The notes under the pieces are model-generated. The model was not told where the DNA came from. It saw nothing but the letters and a program-made list of their open reading frames with translations, and did no database searches. A DNA stretch of 64,000 bases from Hexactinellida sp. DTS-2022 (Eukaryota > Porifera > Hexactinellida): positions 2,294,001 through 2,358,000 of the forward strand of contig JAPNXP010000013.1 in the NCBI GenBank assembly GCA_028753945.1, in the 5' to 3' direction. A program made the translations under genes and the position numbers. This document shows, piece by piece, positions 37,055 to 48,425 of this stretch. The number at the start of each line of letters is the position of its first letter. Position 1 is the stretch's first letter.

Positions 37055-37322
37055 CGCTGGAATGTATCAGGAATGTGTATAAATTCCATTCTCCAATTGT
37101 GTCCCTATCCAATCGAATGACTCTCTTTCGACACCACTAAACTATCTGAGTACAATTATACACATACCGAGCCTGTAAAACGTGATTTGATAAAAATTAT
37201 TCGTTATTTATGTTAAATCAAGGTGAATCTCGAATAATTTTAAAAGAAAGAGGGCGGTCACTCGATTGGGTAAGGACACAATTGGAGAATGGAATTTTAC
37301 ACATTCCTGATACATTCCAGCG
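37055..37322. repeat. Inverted repeat that includes hAT coding sequence
   Basis: Arms of about 85 bp: CGCTGGAATGTATCAGGAAT into AATTCCATTCTCCAATTGTG on the left, mirrored on the right up to 37322. The outer 25 bp of the left arm are hAT coding sequence, and their reverse copy reappears on the right, so the palindrome captured host-element sequence rather than being a simple inserted MITE. Confidence 0.75.
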
Positions 37323-38323
37323 TTGCTATGGAAAAATTCTTCCAAATATGGTCATGTGATATATCAAATTATCGGAAATTTGACTTGGAAACCGAATTCA
37401 ACAATAAATTACGATAGAACTTAATTTGAACAAGTTTTTATGGTAAACAAGTCCGGCGAACACTATCGGACGTGTTAAATTTGACGAGCTGTCACCTCAA
37501 TATCCAAAAATGTTCGCACTACATCAAATTACATGTCTACAAATTTTTGTGCTTTTATCAAAAAATGAACAATCTGTTGAAATTTTATGGCTATGCCGCT
37601 GGACTAGAGAGCATCCTATCAGAGCTATAACACATCAAATACAATGATGCTGAGTGTTGTTCAGTAGTGGAAAGGAATGTTGACATGGGGGCGCTGCATT
37701 AGGTCGAATTTAACATGTATGCATTAGGTCGAATTTAAAATGTATGCATTAGGTCTAATCAGGGACTTCTTTAATATAGGGACAGTAAACTTCGTTTACG
37801 GTAAAATTAGCGTAGGCCTAAAACAGTATGGTTACTTATTGATATCCCGTAATCCGCTAATGCTAGACACAGGAAATGTATTATTGTCGTATAGGAAGTC
37901 ATATTTTGGGAGTCCAACGGTCATATTGGTTTATCGAAAATATTTGTGGAATGTAAGTTATGCGATTTTCACACCCTTCCATATATGGTAATATTGTTAA
38001 AATCTCGAAGTTAGTTAGTTTTATACATATGAAATTTTTTATTAGCGAATGGGAAATGGGAATTCATATTTAGGGACTCAGTAGATCACATTGATTTACC
38101 TAAGGCGTTCCCCTTAGCCTATATTATTATTTTGGCACTCTCCACAGGAGGATTGCCCCGACCCTGTTTTGTAGTTTAGCTAATTCTTACCTATCAGATA
38201 TCTGTCATTATGTTGTTTATTTAAAAATCTTGATAAGTTTCTTTCAAATCTATAGTTAAATCAATGTTGTCCAATAAAATGTATTAAGTGGTGATGAGAA
38301 ATGGATTTAGGATTACATATTCT

Positions 38324-39101
38324 CTAGGGTGCGACCCGTAAAGCCCATGGCCCGTGGCCCGCTATCAAAGCCCGCGGCCCGCGGCCCGCTTATTTATTTT
38401 GCCAGCCCGCGATTTAGGAAATTTGTTTATTTTTTAGCACCGTTGGCTGAATTCGTAAATATATTCAATAAGAATTGTGAATTCATATAAATTTCCGCGT
38501 TATAAGAGGCGGGAAATTGTATACGCAAATAGTATACGTATATAAAAAAATTTTAATACAGGCAACACTTAGATAGTTTGGTTAATTATTTCCTTTTTCT
38601 TTCTATTAATGGTGGAAGATAGTAGCTTTAGTACATCTAGACCAGGCGTTTATCTAGGTTTTTGTGGCTGGCACTTTATTATGGAGGTAGAAATTTTCCG
38701 GCACTCTAAAGGTATTAGCTACACTACATAATCAGTATAATTCATTGATGCGGAATTATTCAGGGAGGTAAATTGCTACGTTGCACAAACAGTTATTTAT
38801 CCAAGGATTTCTGGACCAGAAAATCTGGCCATACACCCGGGAACTATTTAGGAGCCAACCCGGCACCTAGATTAAATCGCAAATCACGAACATTTTGACC
38901 ACAACTGATGCCTGGCTGGAACCTTAAAGTTCCGGCCAGGTACCTAGATAAACCCCTGATCTAGACTTTTAGATTTATTTGTTATTGAAAAATTAACAAT
39001 TGATCTTTTTGACACTTTTCGGCCCGTTTTGGGCCCGCGGCCTGTAGAAAAAGGCCCGCAGCCCGTGATTTACAATAAAGCCCGTACGGGTCGCACCCTA
39101 G
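38324..39101. mobile_element. hAT-type MITE with GCCCGCGGCCCG repeats, nested in R3
   Basis: Ends CTAGGGTGCGACCCGTA and TACGGGTCGCACCCTAG, perfect 8-bp duplication CATATTCT (38316-38323, 39102-39109). Subterminal regions hold repeated GGCCCGCGGCCCG. Contains a further MITE. Confidence 0.9.
38643..38958. mobile_element. hAT-type MITE, 316 bp, innermost of the stack
   Basis: Ends CAGGCGTTTATCTAGG and CCTAGATAAACCCCTG with a perfect 8-bp duplication ATCTAGAC (38635-38642, 38959-38966). The inner part has GGCTGGCAC/CCGGCCAGG symmetry. Confidence 0.92.
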
Positions 39102-39814
39102 CATATTCTGATAAAATTCAAAAAAACTTAATACGTAATACATTAATTTCCCAATAACTCTACTGTTATTCAACAGACCGGCTAACTGGTTAATAAAATC
39201 TCTAACCGTTAACCGATGTCAGCAACGGTTAACCGGTTAACCGAATCCAATAAACAACATAATGACAGATATCTGATATGTAAGCATTAGCTAAACTACA
39301 AAACAGGATCGGGGCAATCCTCCTGTGGAGAGTGCCAAAATAATAATATAGGCTAAGGTGAACGCCTTAGGTAAATCAATGTGATCTACTGAGTCCCTAA
39401 TGTGAATTCCGATTTCCCATTCGCCAATAAAAAATTTCAATGATTAAAACTAACTAATCTCGAGATCTTAACATTATTAACATATATGGAAGGGTGTGAA
39501 AATCGCATAACTTACATTCCACAAAAATTTCGATAAACCAATATTACCGTAGGACTCCAAAAATATGACTTCCTATACGACAATAATACTTTCCTGTGTC
39601 TAGCATTAGCGGATTACGGGATATCAATAAGTAACAATACTGTTTTAGGCCAACTTTAATTTACCGTAAACTGAAGTTTACAGTTCCTATGTTAAAGAAG
39701 GCCTGGTCTAATTTAATGTGTGGCATTAGGTCGAATTTAAAATGTGTGCAATAGGTCGAATTTCACGTTTACATTGTAGATGGTCGAATAGTTGTCATTT
39801 TCTTCTCCCACCAA

Positions 39815-40830
39815 TATCCAATTTGACGGTACATTCTACACCGTACCTAAACATTTTACCAATTGTGGACTCCTTTTCTTACAGTCGGGAGACATGCAAT
39901 TCCAGCCATTCATTTCTTGCTGACTAATAAAGATGAGGAGTTATATGTGGCAGTTTTACAGAAGATACGAGAACTTGTACTTCAGCTAGAACCGGGTTGC
40001 GTAATGTCAGATTGGGAACATGCAGCTCGGAATGCAGTCAAGCGAGTTTATCCTGGAATCAGGATGAACGGATGCTGGTTCCATTATAGGCAAGCTATTG
40101 GAGAAGAACTCAAAATTGTGGTTTGGCTTCGACTTACCGAGGAAATTCCGAATGTGCATCATTCGTTAAGAAGATTAATGCAATTCCGTTTCTTCCAGCT
40201 GAATTGATTCTTCCAACATACTCCCTTCTCCAAATTCCAAAATTGCAACAGAGTCAAATGACCAAACTTGAAGTCTTTTTTGAATTATTTTATGAAGCAG
40301 TGGCTGACTAAATTGGTCCCGAAGATCTATCAATTTTTAACCTTGACAATGTAACAAACAATGCAGCAGAAAGCTACAATGCAAATTTAAAGTGCATCAT
40401 AAAATCAAGCCATTCATGAATTTGGAATTTCCTAACTGTCATTAATAAATAATTGCTGACTATGATTGTGAAATGGCCCGGATACAGCAAGGAAAAGAGA
40501 TAACGAGACCAAGTAAAAGAAGAACGTAATGAATAATGAACGTCGAAAGCGATGCAAAGAAACCTGTCAAGTGGGAGTTACTCTCCCATACAATTTCTAG
40601 AAAGTATTAGTTTCATTAGAAGACACAAATATTTCAGATGATTCTGATATAACTTTTGGCAGTAATGAAACAAATAAATGCGTAGTTTGCCTACACCACA
40701 TGGCTGTTCATGCCTCGCAAGCATGTAAATTGTTGCACGCTGTGTAGCGACACAATTGAACAACTTCAACAGACTTGTCCAAAGTGCAGAGGCATAATTG
40801 AAGCCAAATTTCAAATTTTTCTTAATTAAC
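39815..40830 (+). pseudogene. MULE transposase with C-terminal IAP-like RING finger, broken
   Basis: Starts in the catalytic core: a DGTFYTVPKHF segment near 39825 (first Asp), then LTVGRHAIPAIHFLLTNKDE, then CVMSDWEHAARNAVKRVYPG (second Asp) and MNGCWFHYRQAI, all standard MULE motifs. Further on the frame decays. At 40678 onward the C-terminus reads CVVCLHHMAVH and, after a one-base shift, KHVNCCTLCSDTIEQLQQTC followed by PKCRGIIEAKF: a C3HC4 RING with the spacing and wording of IAP RING domains (CPxCRxxI). One expected Cys is Arg. RING domains act as ubiquitin ligases; what one does on a transposase is unknown. Confidence 0.82.
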
Positions 40831-41807
40831 ATCTCTTACACATTTTACAATACATACCTAATATAACTTGATTTCATATTTTCACATTAAACTTCCAATT
40901 CTCCTCACATATATTTAGAAATTAATCACTTACTGAATAAGACATTTGGAATTCGACCTATTGCCAAGATTGCCAACACATTAAATTCGACCTAGTGCAT
41001 GCATTAAAAATTCTACCTAATGTCAACACATTAAATTCGACTTAATGCATACATTTTAAATTCTACCTAATGCATGCGCCCCGTTGCCATGCTTGAAAGT
41101 GAACATGAAATCACATTGACAATGGGTGGAACACGAAATTGTTCGGCAGGTGCTTCAACTCGCAACTCGAAACGAAGTGGCTATCCCGTACATCGATGCT
41201 CTCATGTCCAATATCAATAGTCGTTTCTCAGACCAAACAGTAAAGCATCTTTTTCCATCATCTATCTTCAATCCTGTGTCATTTCCAGGAGAAAAGGAAA
41301 CTCTTACTGATTATGGCAATAAGGAATTGCAGGTCTTGGTAGATTTCTATGGAGAAGAGGCAACAGCAGAGTTTGGTGAAGTAACAGTTACTTCTCCACC
41401 ATGGTGAAGAGGTCTTTGCAGAGTGGAGACTGTTCAAGCGAGCTTTTGCTCTGGAATTAAAATCATTCACGGAGAAGAAATCACTCAGGGAGAAGGGAAA
41501 GAACTGTAAGCCACCAAACCTAGAGGAATTAAAGGGCGAATTGGAGGGTTCAGGAACATATTCAGAGATCTTTCCTGAAATTTTCAAGCTGCTCGAAATT
41601 TTGCTGGCTCTCCCTTTCGGAACAGCTACTGTGGAGCGATCGTTTAGTGAGATGAAGTTAGTAAGACTCGACTTAGGAACATACTTAGCGATAGTAACCT
41701 AAGTAGACTAATACGCATTGCTATCGAGGGTCCAGAATTATCATCTGTAGATTATAACGAAATTCTGGATATTTACATTGAACATAATCGTAGAATCCTT
41801 CTTTAAT

Positions 41808-42735
41808 TAACTACTTTTCTAGATAATGAGTTATAGTCGATTTAGTGAAATATTGATTAAAATAGACGTAAGCAGTACTGCACCATTGATTCTAGAAGTA
41901 CTTTATTTAATAACTATGAGGCAAAGTTAAGACAATTCCTGGGATGGGTGCATCTTTCCTTGGGGGGGGGGGGAATCCCAGGGCCCCCCCCTCTGTATCA
42001 CACCCTGCATATACAAGTGCCTCAAAATCTCATGCAACAGAACTTATCGATTATCGATTGCTGAATTTTGTATCGATTGGATTGCACATAGTTTTCATCG
42101 GTTTGTTTTTCATCGACGGATTTATCAATTATCGATTTTCCCCCATTCTTTTCGATATTTAAACGAAAATTTAAGTATCGATTCGCATCGGTAAGCGACG
42201 GCGGAAAATGAAATAATAGTTATAATATATTAAAACCGGTTTTTCTAACCATTTCTTTACAAGAATGGTTAGAATAAACCGATACTTAGCTTATCTGCCA
42301 ACCTTACATGGATTTAACCATTTTGGTGGCTGTTCTTTACAGGTTTTAAATGGTATATTACAATCGAACAGGAATTAACACCATTGACAAAATGACCGAT
42401 TGTGAGACTAAATTGTAGCCCCGTGCAAGGAATGACTCAATTATTTTAGCAGGAATGAGATGGAATATACCGATTATTATAATATTTCGGTAGCTAAAAT
42501 TCAGGGTTAAAATGACATTATAACACTTCCATATAGGTCATCTCCAAAATTTCGAAATATCTCAATTCAACGACAAAAGACACAAATTTTGTTGGTTTTT
42601 CAAAATATAATTTTTATTGTCTGGCGTGTATTCTGTAAAGAATGACAACACATGAGTTCACATGGCTGCTAAGTAAACAGCTTTAGGGGTCCTCTTGAGC
42701 GTCATTTCCATATATCGTCATTTCCATACCCATTA
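41808..42735. other. 3' flank of the hAT gene; MITE debris
   Basis: Contains G and C homopolymer runs at 41961-41995, a stretch rich in ATCGATT motifs (42046-42190), and a degraded relative of the 34233 MITE near 42292. No gene seen. The right TIR of the hAT element should be here but was not recognised. Confidence 0.4.
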
Positions 42736-43234
42736 CAGTGGAACCTCTATAAGTGGGGGAGCTGGGACGGGGAAAATTTCAATTGCCCCCCATTTCCGGT
42801 TATAAAATTCAATTGGAAAAACATTATATATGCTATATTATACAAAATATTCATATAACACACACATTAATGCACGTTCTAGTTCTTATTTGTATATTAT
42901 GACAATTTAGTTAACTGCTGATCTACACTAGGTGATTTCTTCTAAAAACATCAGAGTAGATCAATCGAAAATATTTTTTCTGTAGAACTTTTGAGTCGAT
43001 TTATTGGAAATATTGTATTATTTTATAAGAATCATGTTAGGATTTGTCCATTCCCCCCATTTATGGAGGTTGTTTTGTATGGAGATAAAAACTCCTTGAA
43101 ATTTATGGTCCCCCATTCCCCACTTCCCCGCTTATAGAGGTTCATTTGTATGGATATATACGAATATGGTAAAAAAATTCCCCACTTATGGAGGTTCCCC
43201 ATTTATAGAGACCCCACTTATAGAGGTTGCACTG
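42736..43234. mobile_element. Tigger/pogo-type MITE, 499 bp
   Basis: Ends CAGTGGAACCTCTATAAGTG and CACTTATAGAGGTTGCACTG, TA on both sides. CCCCATTTATAGAGG-type motifs recur near the right end. Confidence 0.9.
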
Positions 43235-43236
43235 TA

Positions 43237-43708
43237 CCAGAAAAATGAAGTTTCTGACCAATAATTTTGCTCCAAACAATTACTACATCAAATCATTAGT
43301 ATATCATGCAAATATGTTTGTGAAGGTCTATCTGCAAATTTGTCTGGCATTTAAGCACAAATACATATATGAGAATGTAAATTTTACACATCCTACAACT
43401 GTCAATTCATTTTTGTGTTAGAATTCAGATCTCAACGATTTTATGATTAAAATTAACGATTAACAATACCCGTTAATGCTAAAAAAGTGTTCTATCTATC
43501 TTATTAAACATATGCACCTTATATTCCCATATACATGTATGGTAATATTTGAATTGTTTTCCTTGTTTTCTAACTTATGACTCCTTGAGCTAGAGCTTAG
43601 CTCTCAACGGCTTTCAGCATGTAATCACTGATATACTATACATAAATTATACTGCCAAACAATACATCTATGAAATAATCATGTATCACTTATGTCCCCC
43701 AATATAAA
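43237..43708. other. AT-rich spacer, nothing recognised
   Basis: No gene, repeat pair or element end found between the MITE and the Tigger element. Confidence 0.45.
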
Positions 43709-44084
43709 TACAGTGGAGTCTCCGAATAACGGACACGTTGGGGAAATGGCTTCTGTCCGTTGTTTAGACTTGTCCGCTTCTCGGAGACTGGTCCATAATT
43801 TTATCATATCACACACAATATACATAATTAAAAATGCAGTTTTACATTTATTAAGGTTGAATTGTTTATAGGAGAAATTCAATTCAATTCGATTCGTTAT
43901 TCGTTATTCAAATCGTTATTTTACTATGATAAAATTAAGAAGGTTATAAGTCACACACGGAAAAGCTAAGCATACTGGGATAGATGTATAATTATACTAT
44001 AAATGTTGTTCAAAGAAGTCAGGAAGCAGAGTTTGCTTTCTGGTTGTCACTCCCAAACTAGCTAAAGTATATAATGTGGTGCCA

Positions 44085-44275
44085 ATCAGTGTATTATACA
44101 GCAATTTGTAAATACGCTTCTAATTCTGGTCTGATGCAATTTACATACACCTAAACCACAAATTAATGTTACGGTATAGGAGAGTATTCCAAATTTTCGC
44201 GCTCCTAAATACAAATTTTCAAAGATCATACTCCCATAGGAGCGTCTCGCGCTCCTGGATAATTCTTTGGTGCCA
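44085..44275. repeat. R4 repeat (GGAGCG family), copy 1
   Basis: Matches 53970-54165: CAGTGTATTATACA, AATGTTACGGTATAGGAG and GGAGCGTCTCGCGCTCC-type ends. It overlaps the 3' end of the Tigger transposase frame. Probably a MITE fragment. Confidence 0.65.
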
Positions 44276-44792
44276 ATATCCATCGCTGCTTCAACACATC
44301 CTCGACTTTCAAGAAATCGTCCAACTTCTTGAAGTGAATCTATTGCCTCTCTAAAACTCTGCACTTTCAGAGGACAGGGTGCATCATCAAGTTCAATTTC
44401 ATTATCTGATTCATCTGTCTCTTGACCTTGTATATCACATCCAAGCTGTGCTAAAAAGCTTTCCTCCCAATTATCCATATCTATATCCACACATACTGGA
44501 AGATCGTCGTCCCCATGCAAGTATTCGTCTAGCGTACAATTTTCTTGAGCTAGCTTTGTTTTGTCGATGAGGGTCTGCAGCATAAGTAATCAGAATCTAT
44601 AAATGGATCTTCATCATCTTCCTCAAATCCACGAGTTACGATATCCATTGAACTATCCAAGACTCCAGCCTTCCTGAAACATTTTGAAATGGTTTCTCGC
44701 TTACCATCGACCAAGCCATGCCCACCCACCTAATTCCCACAAGAATATTCACAGACTTCACCACATCAGGCGCAGTTTAGCATTCATCTACC

Positions 44793-46568
44793 CATGGACT
44801 ACTATAATACGGCTATACATTCTGCCGAATCATAGTAGGAAATAAGAGTCCATTGATAAATAGGTTATTTATATTTATCTCCATAACTAGTAATGATAGA
44901 CGTCATAAATGTACTATAACTATATAGGAACTTGGTATCAAGGTATACATAGCATCCTTCAGAATTGTGCTATGTCATCATATGATGACGTAATCGATAT
45001 TTTGGGTGCGAAATATCGTGTTTTTATAACCTGCTTTTACCATAGTTAAACTCGGTATAAATGTTCAAGATTGGAACATGATGATGCCCATAACTAGTTG
45101 AATAAAATATATCCAAATTATAAATGGAATGTTGACACATTCCTCGGTTGCCAGGGAAAAGTATATTTCCTAAAATGAGTCATAACTCAAAAACTATCGA
45201 TTCTATGTAAACTGGGCTAGTTCTGATCTATCCGGAATAGGTAACTTCATATTCATTGATAATACATAAATTATGCTTAACTTCATTAAATGAGATAATG
45301 AGATAATTAGCTTAGAAAATTATTTACTTCCTATTACCGTGCAAGTTATTAAAGATGTCGAACAGTTTGGTCTTTTGGTTGATGTAATTGTCTCTGACAA
45401 TTATCTCCTTAATGTCAGCCTTTTCAAATTGCTTGGAAATAGCAAAGAAATTCTATCTCGTGTGCAGCACCCATACAATGACCAACGATCGCTCTACTTG
45501 ATGTTCGATTTTGTGCATATTATAAAGACTATTAGAAATAATTGGCTCAATCAAAAAGAAATTAACTGTACATACATTTTCCCACACTTTGAAGATATCT
45601 TGCACTCCAACTATCCAATGAGATTGTCGCAGGCAGCCTTTCAGGTAATCTTTGACTATTCTTGATTACTTATTACATTACAAATAACTCACTACATTAT
45701 ATACTTAGGATTTGAGGCTACAGTATAAATCTGAACAGCTGTCTGTTGCAAAACTTGCACCGATGCTAACTTACAAGGCTTGTTGGCCATCTATTCTAGA
45801 AAGACAGAATGTTAAACTATCTCTACGAATCTTCAATTGTTCCAACGTCGCTGCTCTTAATATCCAGCAATCGAGTATGGACCAAATTAGCAAATCCCAG
45901 ACCGGTAGCTTTATTGAAATAATTAGTCGCGTATGGAAAATATTTAACGTCAATACCCCTTGGAAAGGTATCCATCTCAGAGATCGAGATAGCTTGCCAC
46001 TCAAGCAGAATGAGATAATTAGCTTAGAAAATTATTTGCTTTTTCTAAGCTAATTATCTCATTATCTAAAAGTTAATGAAGTTGAGCATAATTTATGTAT
46101 TATCAATGAATAGGAAGTTACCTATTCCGGATAGATCAGAACTAGCCCAGTTTACATAGAATCGATAGTTTTTGATGTATGACTCATTTAGGAAATATAC
46201 TTTTCCCTGGAAACCGAGGAATGTGTCAACATTCCATTTATAATTTCGATATATTTTTATTCAACTAGTTATGGGCATCATCATGTTCCAATCTTGAACA
46301 TTTATAACGAGTTTTACTATGGTAAAGCAGGTTATAAAAACACGATAATTCGCACCCAAAATATCGATTACGTCTTCATATGATGACATAGCACAATTCT
46401 GAAGGATGCTATGTATACCTTGATAACAAGTTCCTATATAGTTATAGTACATTTATGACGTCTATCATTACTAGTTATGGAGATAAATATAAATAACCTA
46501 TTTATCAATGGACTCTTATTTCCTACTATGATTAGGCAGCATGTATAGCCGTATTATAGTAGGACATG
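44793..46568 (+). mobile_element. P-like long-arm element P4 with captured transposase fragment
   Basis: Arms of about 525 bp (44793-45318 and 46043-46568) are inverted copies starting CATGGACTACTATAATACGG. The 7-bp target duplication ATCTACC is perfect (44786-44792, 46569-46575) and lies in the Tigger transposase gene. Between the arms is a plus-strand piece of P-like transposase. The inner ends of both arms contain AGATAATTAGCTTAGAAAAT, which is also the last coding stretch of the fragment, so the arms seem to have arisen by a fold-back copy starting within the gene. Confidence 0.88.
45339..46053 (+). pseudogene. P-like transposase fragment in P4
   Basis: Two exons separated by a 64-nt intron (45645-45708, GTAATC to CTTAG). 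Exon 1 has VDVIVSDNYLLNVSLFKLLG (second catalytic Asp) and FVHIIKTIRNNWLNQKE; exon 2 has YKACWPSILERQNVKLSLRI. It aligns with about residues 445-690 of the P1 protein. The THAP finger, first Asp and final Glu are missing. P1 and P2 are contiguous at this site, so the intron is peculiar to this lineage. Confidence 0.88.
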
Positions 46569-48425
46569 ATCTACCTTTGAAAGAATGTATGTCAAAAACA
46601 ATCTACGATATTGAACTTTAAAGTTCTGAATTATGCCTAGGTCGAGAGGCTAAAGTTTAGATGTAGTGTTGGCTGGAAGAAAAGAAACATTGATATTGCT
46701 GAATTTGGTGCTTAAATCCTTTGGATGGCAACCTGAATTATCCATCAATAAAATAATAGAGCGATTGCTACATGACAATCGGTGATTTAATTTTGTTAGA
46801 ATAGTTTCCATTATCTCTCCAGTCATCCAGGCATTCTTCTGACTGAAATAATGAAGTGGTAAAAGTGATTTATCAAACAATTTCAAGCATCGTGGATTTT
46901 CGAATTTCCAGATTACCACAGGGTTTTCTTTTGAACCTGCTGCGGTAACAAAAAAGCTATAGTTATCCTTTGCTTGCTTTTTTGTCTCCTTTACACTACT
47001 TTCCCATTTGACAAAACCCATGATCAGGTAATGCCTGCCAAAAAACACCAGTTTCGTCCATATTCCATACGTTATCCTTGGCATAATCTTGGAAATTTCC
47101 GGAAGCCTCTCTTTCCAGGAATCAACTGTCTTCCCTTGTACATCTCCTGATTCCCCACAGATTGTTAACTGTTTGATATTGTACTTCCTTTTCCACTTCC
47201 CCAACCAGCCAATTGAACCTTAAAATTAGATTTCCCAAGACATGCAGCAATCTGTCTGGCCTTCTCTGTTAAGTGTGTGCCACCAGGGTAGATAATATTG
47301 GAGCAAGCAAGACTGTACCACTCGTACAGGCCTTTGTTTACTTCCATACACGTGTACTCTGATTTACGAGGCGTCTTGCTGGTATGAGCTCTATTCTCTG
47401 AAGCATTGGACTCGGACATAGATAGTATAGAATCTTTATTCTTTAGTATGTATGCAATTTTGACTCTTTCCGCACTGAAACATTCCCGCTAGAATTCTAA
47501 TGCTAATCCCTGGATTCTTTTAAGTGTCTTGATTACTCCCACTTTTTTCTTCAACTCCAGGTAATTTTTCTTCATAGATGCTTTGACAGTAGAAGGTGGA
47601 ATCGCAGCCATAAGATATCTTAAATTATAGGAAATTAAACCTAAGTATATTCACAAGAAAATAACTGAATTCGACTAAAAGAAAAGTTATACGATTTACT
47701 ATTTGAGAATGAAAGGTTATACGATTATAACAGTAACTCTAGACTAAATAGTTCGAATTAGTTTATTTATATTCTTCCTACTTTTAAATACCTACAAAGT
47801 TCTAATAAACACCCTACGTGTTTCGTAATAAATTGACATTAGTAGAAGTCATTTGTTACGAGCCAGTACTAACTATACGAGCATATCTGTTATGAGTTTC
47901 ACAGTTGAGATGTTTAGGCCCCCAAGCAGATTTTACTTAGTTTAGTTAACAATCAAGACTGTGTACTATATACGACAAGTAACTGAAGGCCTACAGTTAA
48001 TGCCGTAGGTTAACATACTGTTTAGTATTTCTCATTAGCTATTACATTAAACTTCCTTACTCGGGCGTTCACCTTCTTAACATATCTACTAGATAGGAAT
48101 ACATTTTAATTTTATGGCCGGTCAAACCTTAACCAGCGGAGATGTTACTCTTCACGTTTGGAGATCAATTCATATGTAAGAGGTTACCATGCATATATGG
48201 ACAGATGGACTCCAGCGCTAGGTCAAGTACTTATATTGAAGCGAGAGCCAAGTAACGAGAAAGACAAGCATGCAGTGAGGACACGTACCATATAATCTAG
48301 CACCACGGTTTTCTCAATATTTGAGAAGAGAAGTAAACAAAGCATTTGCTGAGGTTACGGGAGAGAAAGTAAATAGAGGAGCAGGTTATGGACTAGAAAT
48401 CCCATGTGTGTACCGCCGAACAGGC

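Larger units (their letters stand above)
37760..39705. mobile_element. Long-armed DNA element R3, nested in the MULE
   Basis: Arms of about 460 bp (37760-38222 and 39250-39705) in inverted orientation, starting CAGGGACTTCTTTAATATAG and CAGGCCTTCTTTAACATAGG when read inward. Flanking direct repeat GTCTAAT (7 bp; 8 bp if a G is included). Landed in the tandem-repeat terminus of the MULE. No coding sequence; the centre is another element. Confidence 0.8.
37688..41082 (+). mobile_element. MULE (Mutator-like) DNA transposon, decayed
   Basis: Ends GGGGCGCTGCATTAGG and CCTAATGCATGCGCCCC; flanking 9-bp repeat GTTGACATG / GTTGCCATG (one mismatch), the size expected for MULEs. Both ends consist of tandem units of about 30 bp containing GCATTAGGTCGAATTTAAAA, four to five per side. 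It sits inside the hAT gene, so it is the younger of the two. Three further elements are stacked in its left part. Confidence 0.88.
35747..41807 (+). pseudogene. hAT transposase (TTF-type finger, RNase H fold), split by a MULE
   Basis: The frame starts MDIRSFISRKRSGTDLSDEP and continues, with frequent stops and shifts, through a TTF-type zinc-finger region (about 35980-36180), the LADECQDISTQEELSICYRW segment near 36505 with the first catalytic Asp, and LYIHCSCHRVQLASIQAAES near 36775. The MULE then interrupts it. From about 41100 the C-terminal part resumes and ends in the hAT dimerisation domain (LLALPFGTATVERSFSEMK near 41610). Closest in style to KIAA1586-type hAT proteins. It encodes a DNA-cutting enzyme of a cut-and-paste transposon and is clearly dead. 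I could not find its TIRs. Confidence 0.8.
44086..47612 (-). pseudogene. Tigger/pogo transposase, broken
   Basis: Begins MAAIPPSTVKASMKKNYLEL with the CENP-B-type N-terminal helix-turn-helix, followed by ILKNKDSILSMSESN and the second DNA-binding domain (LYEWYSLACSNIIYPGGTHL). The DDE_1 core shows NVWNMDETGVFWQ near 47060 (first Asp), LLMDNSGCHP near 46735 (second) and, after a stop in place of Gln, PLDLGI near 46630 (third). P4 then interrupts; the C-terminal tail resumes at about 44740 and includes LDEYLHGDDDLPVC. There are two in-frame stops (about 47490 and 46640) and at least three shifts. Normally it would bind the TIRs and paste into TA. Confidence 0.88.
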
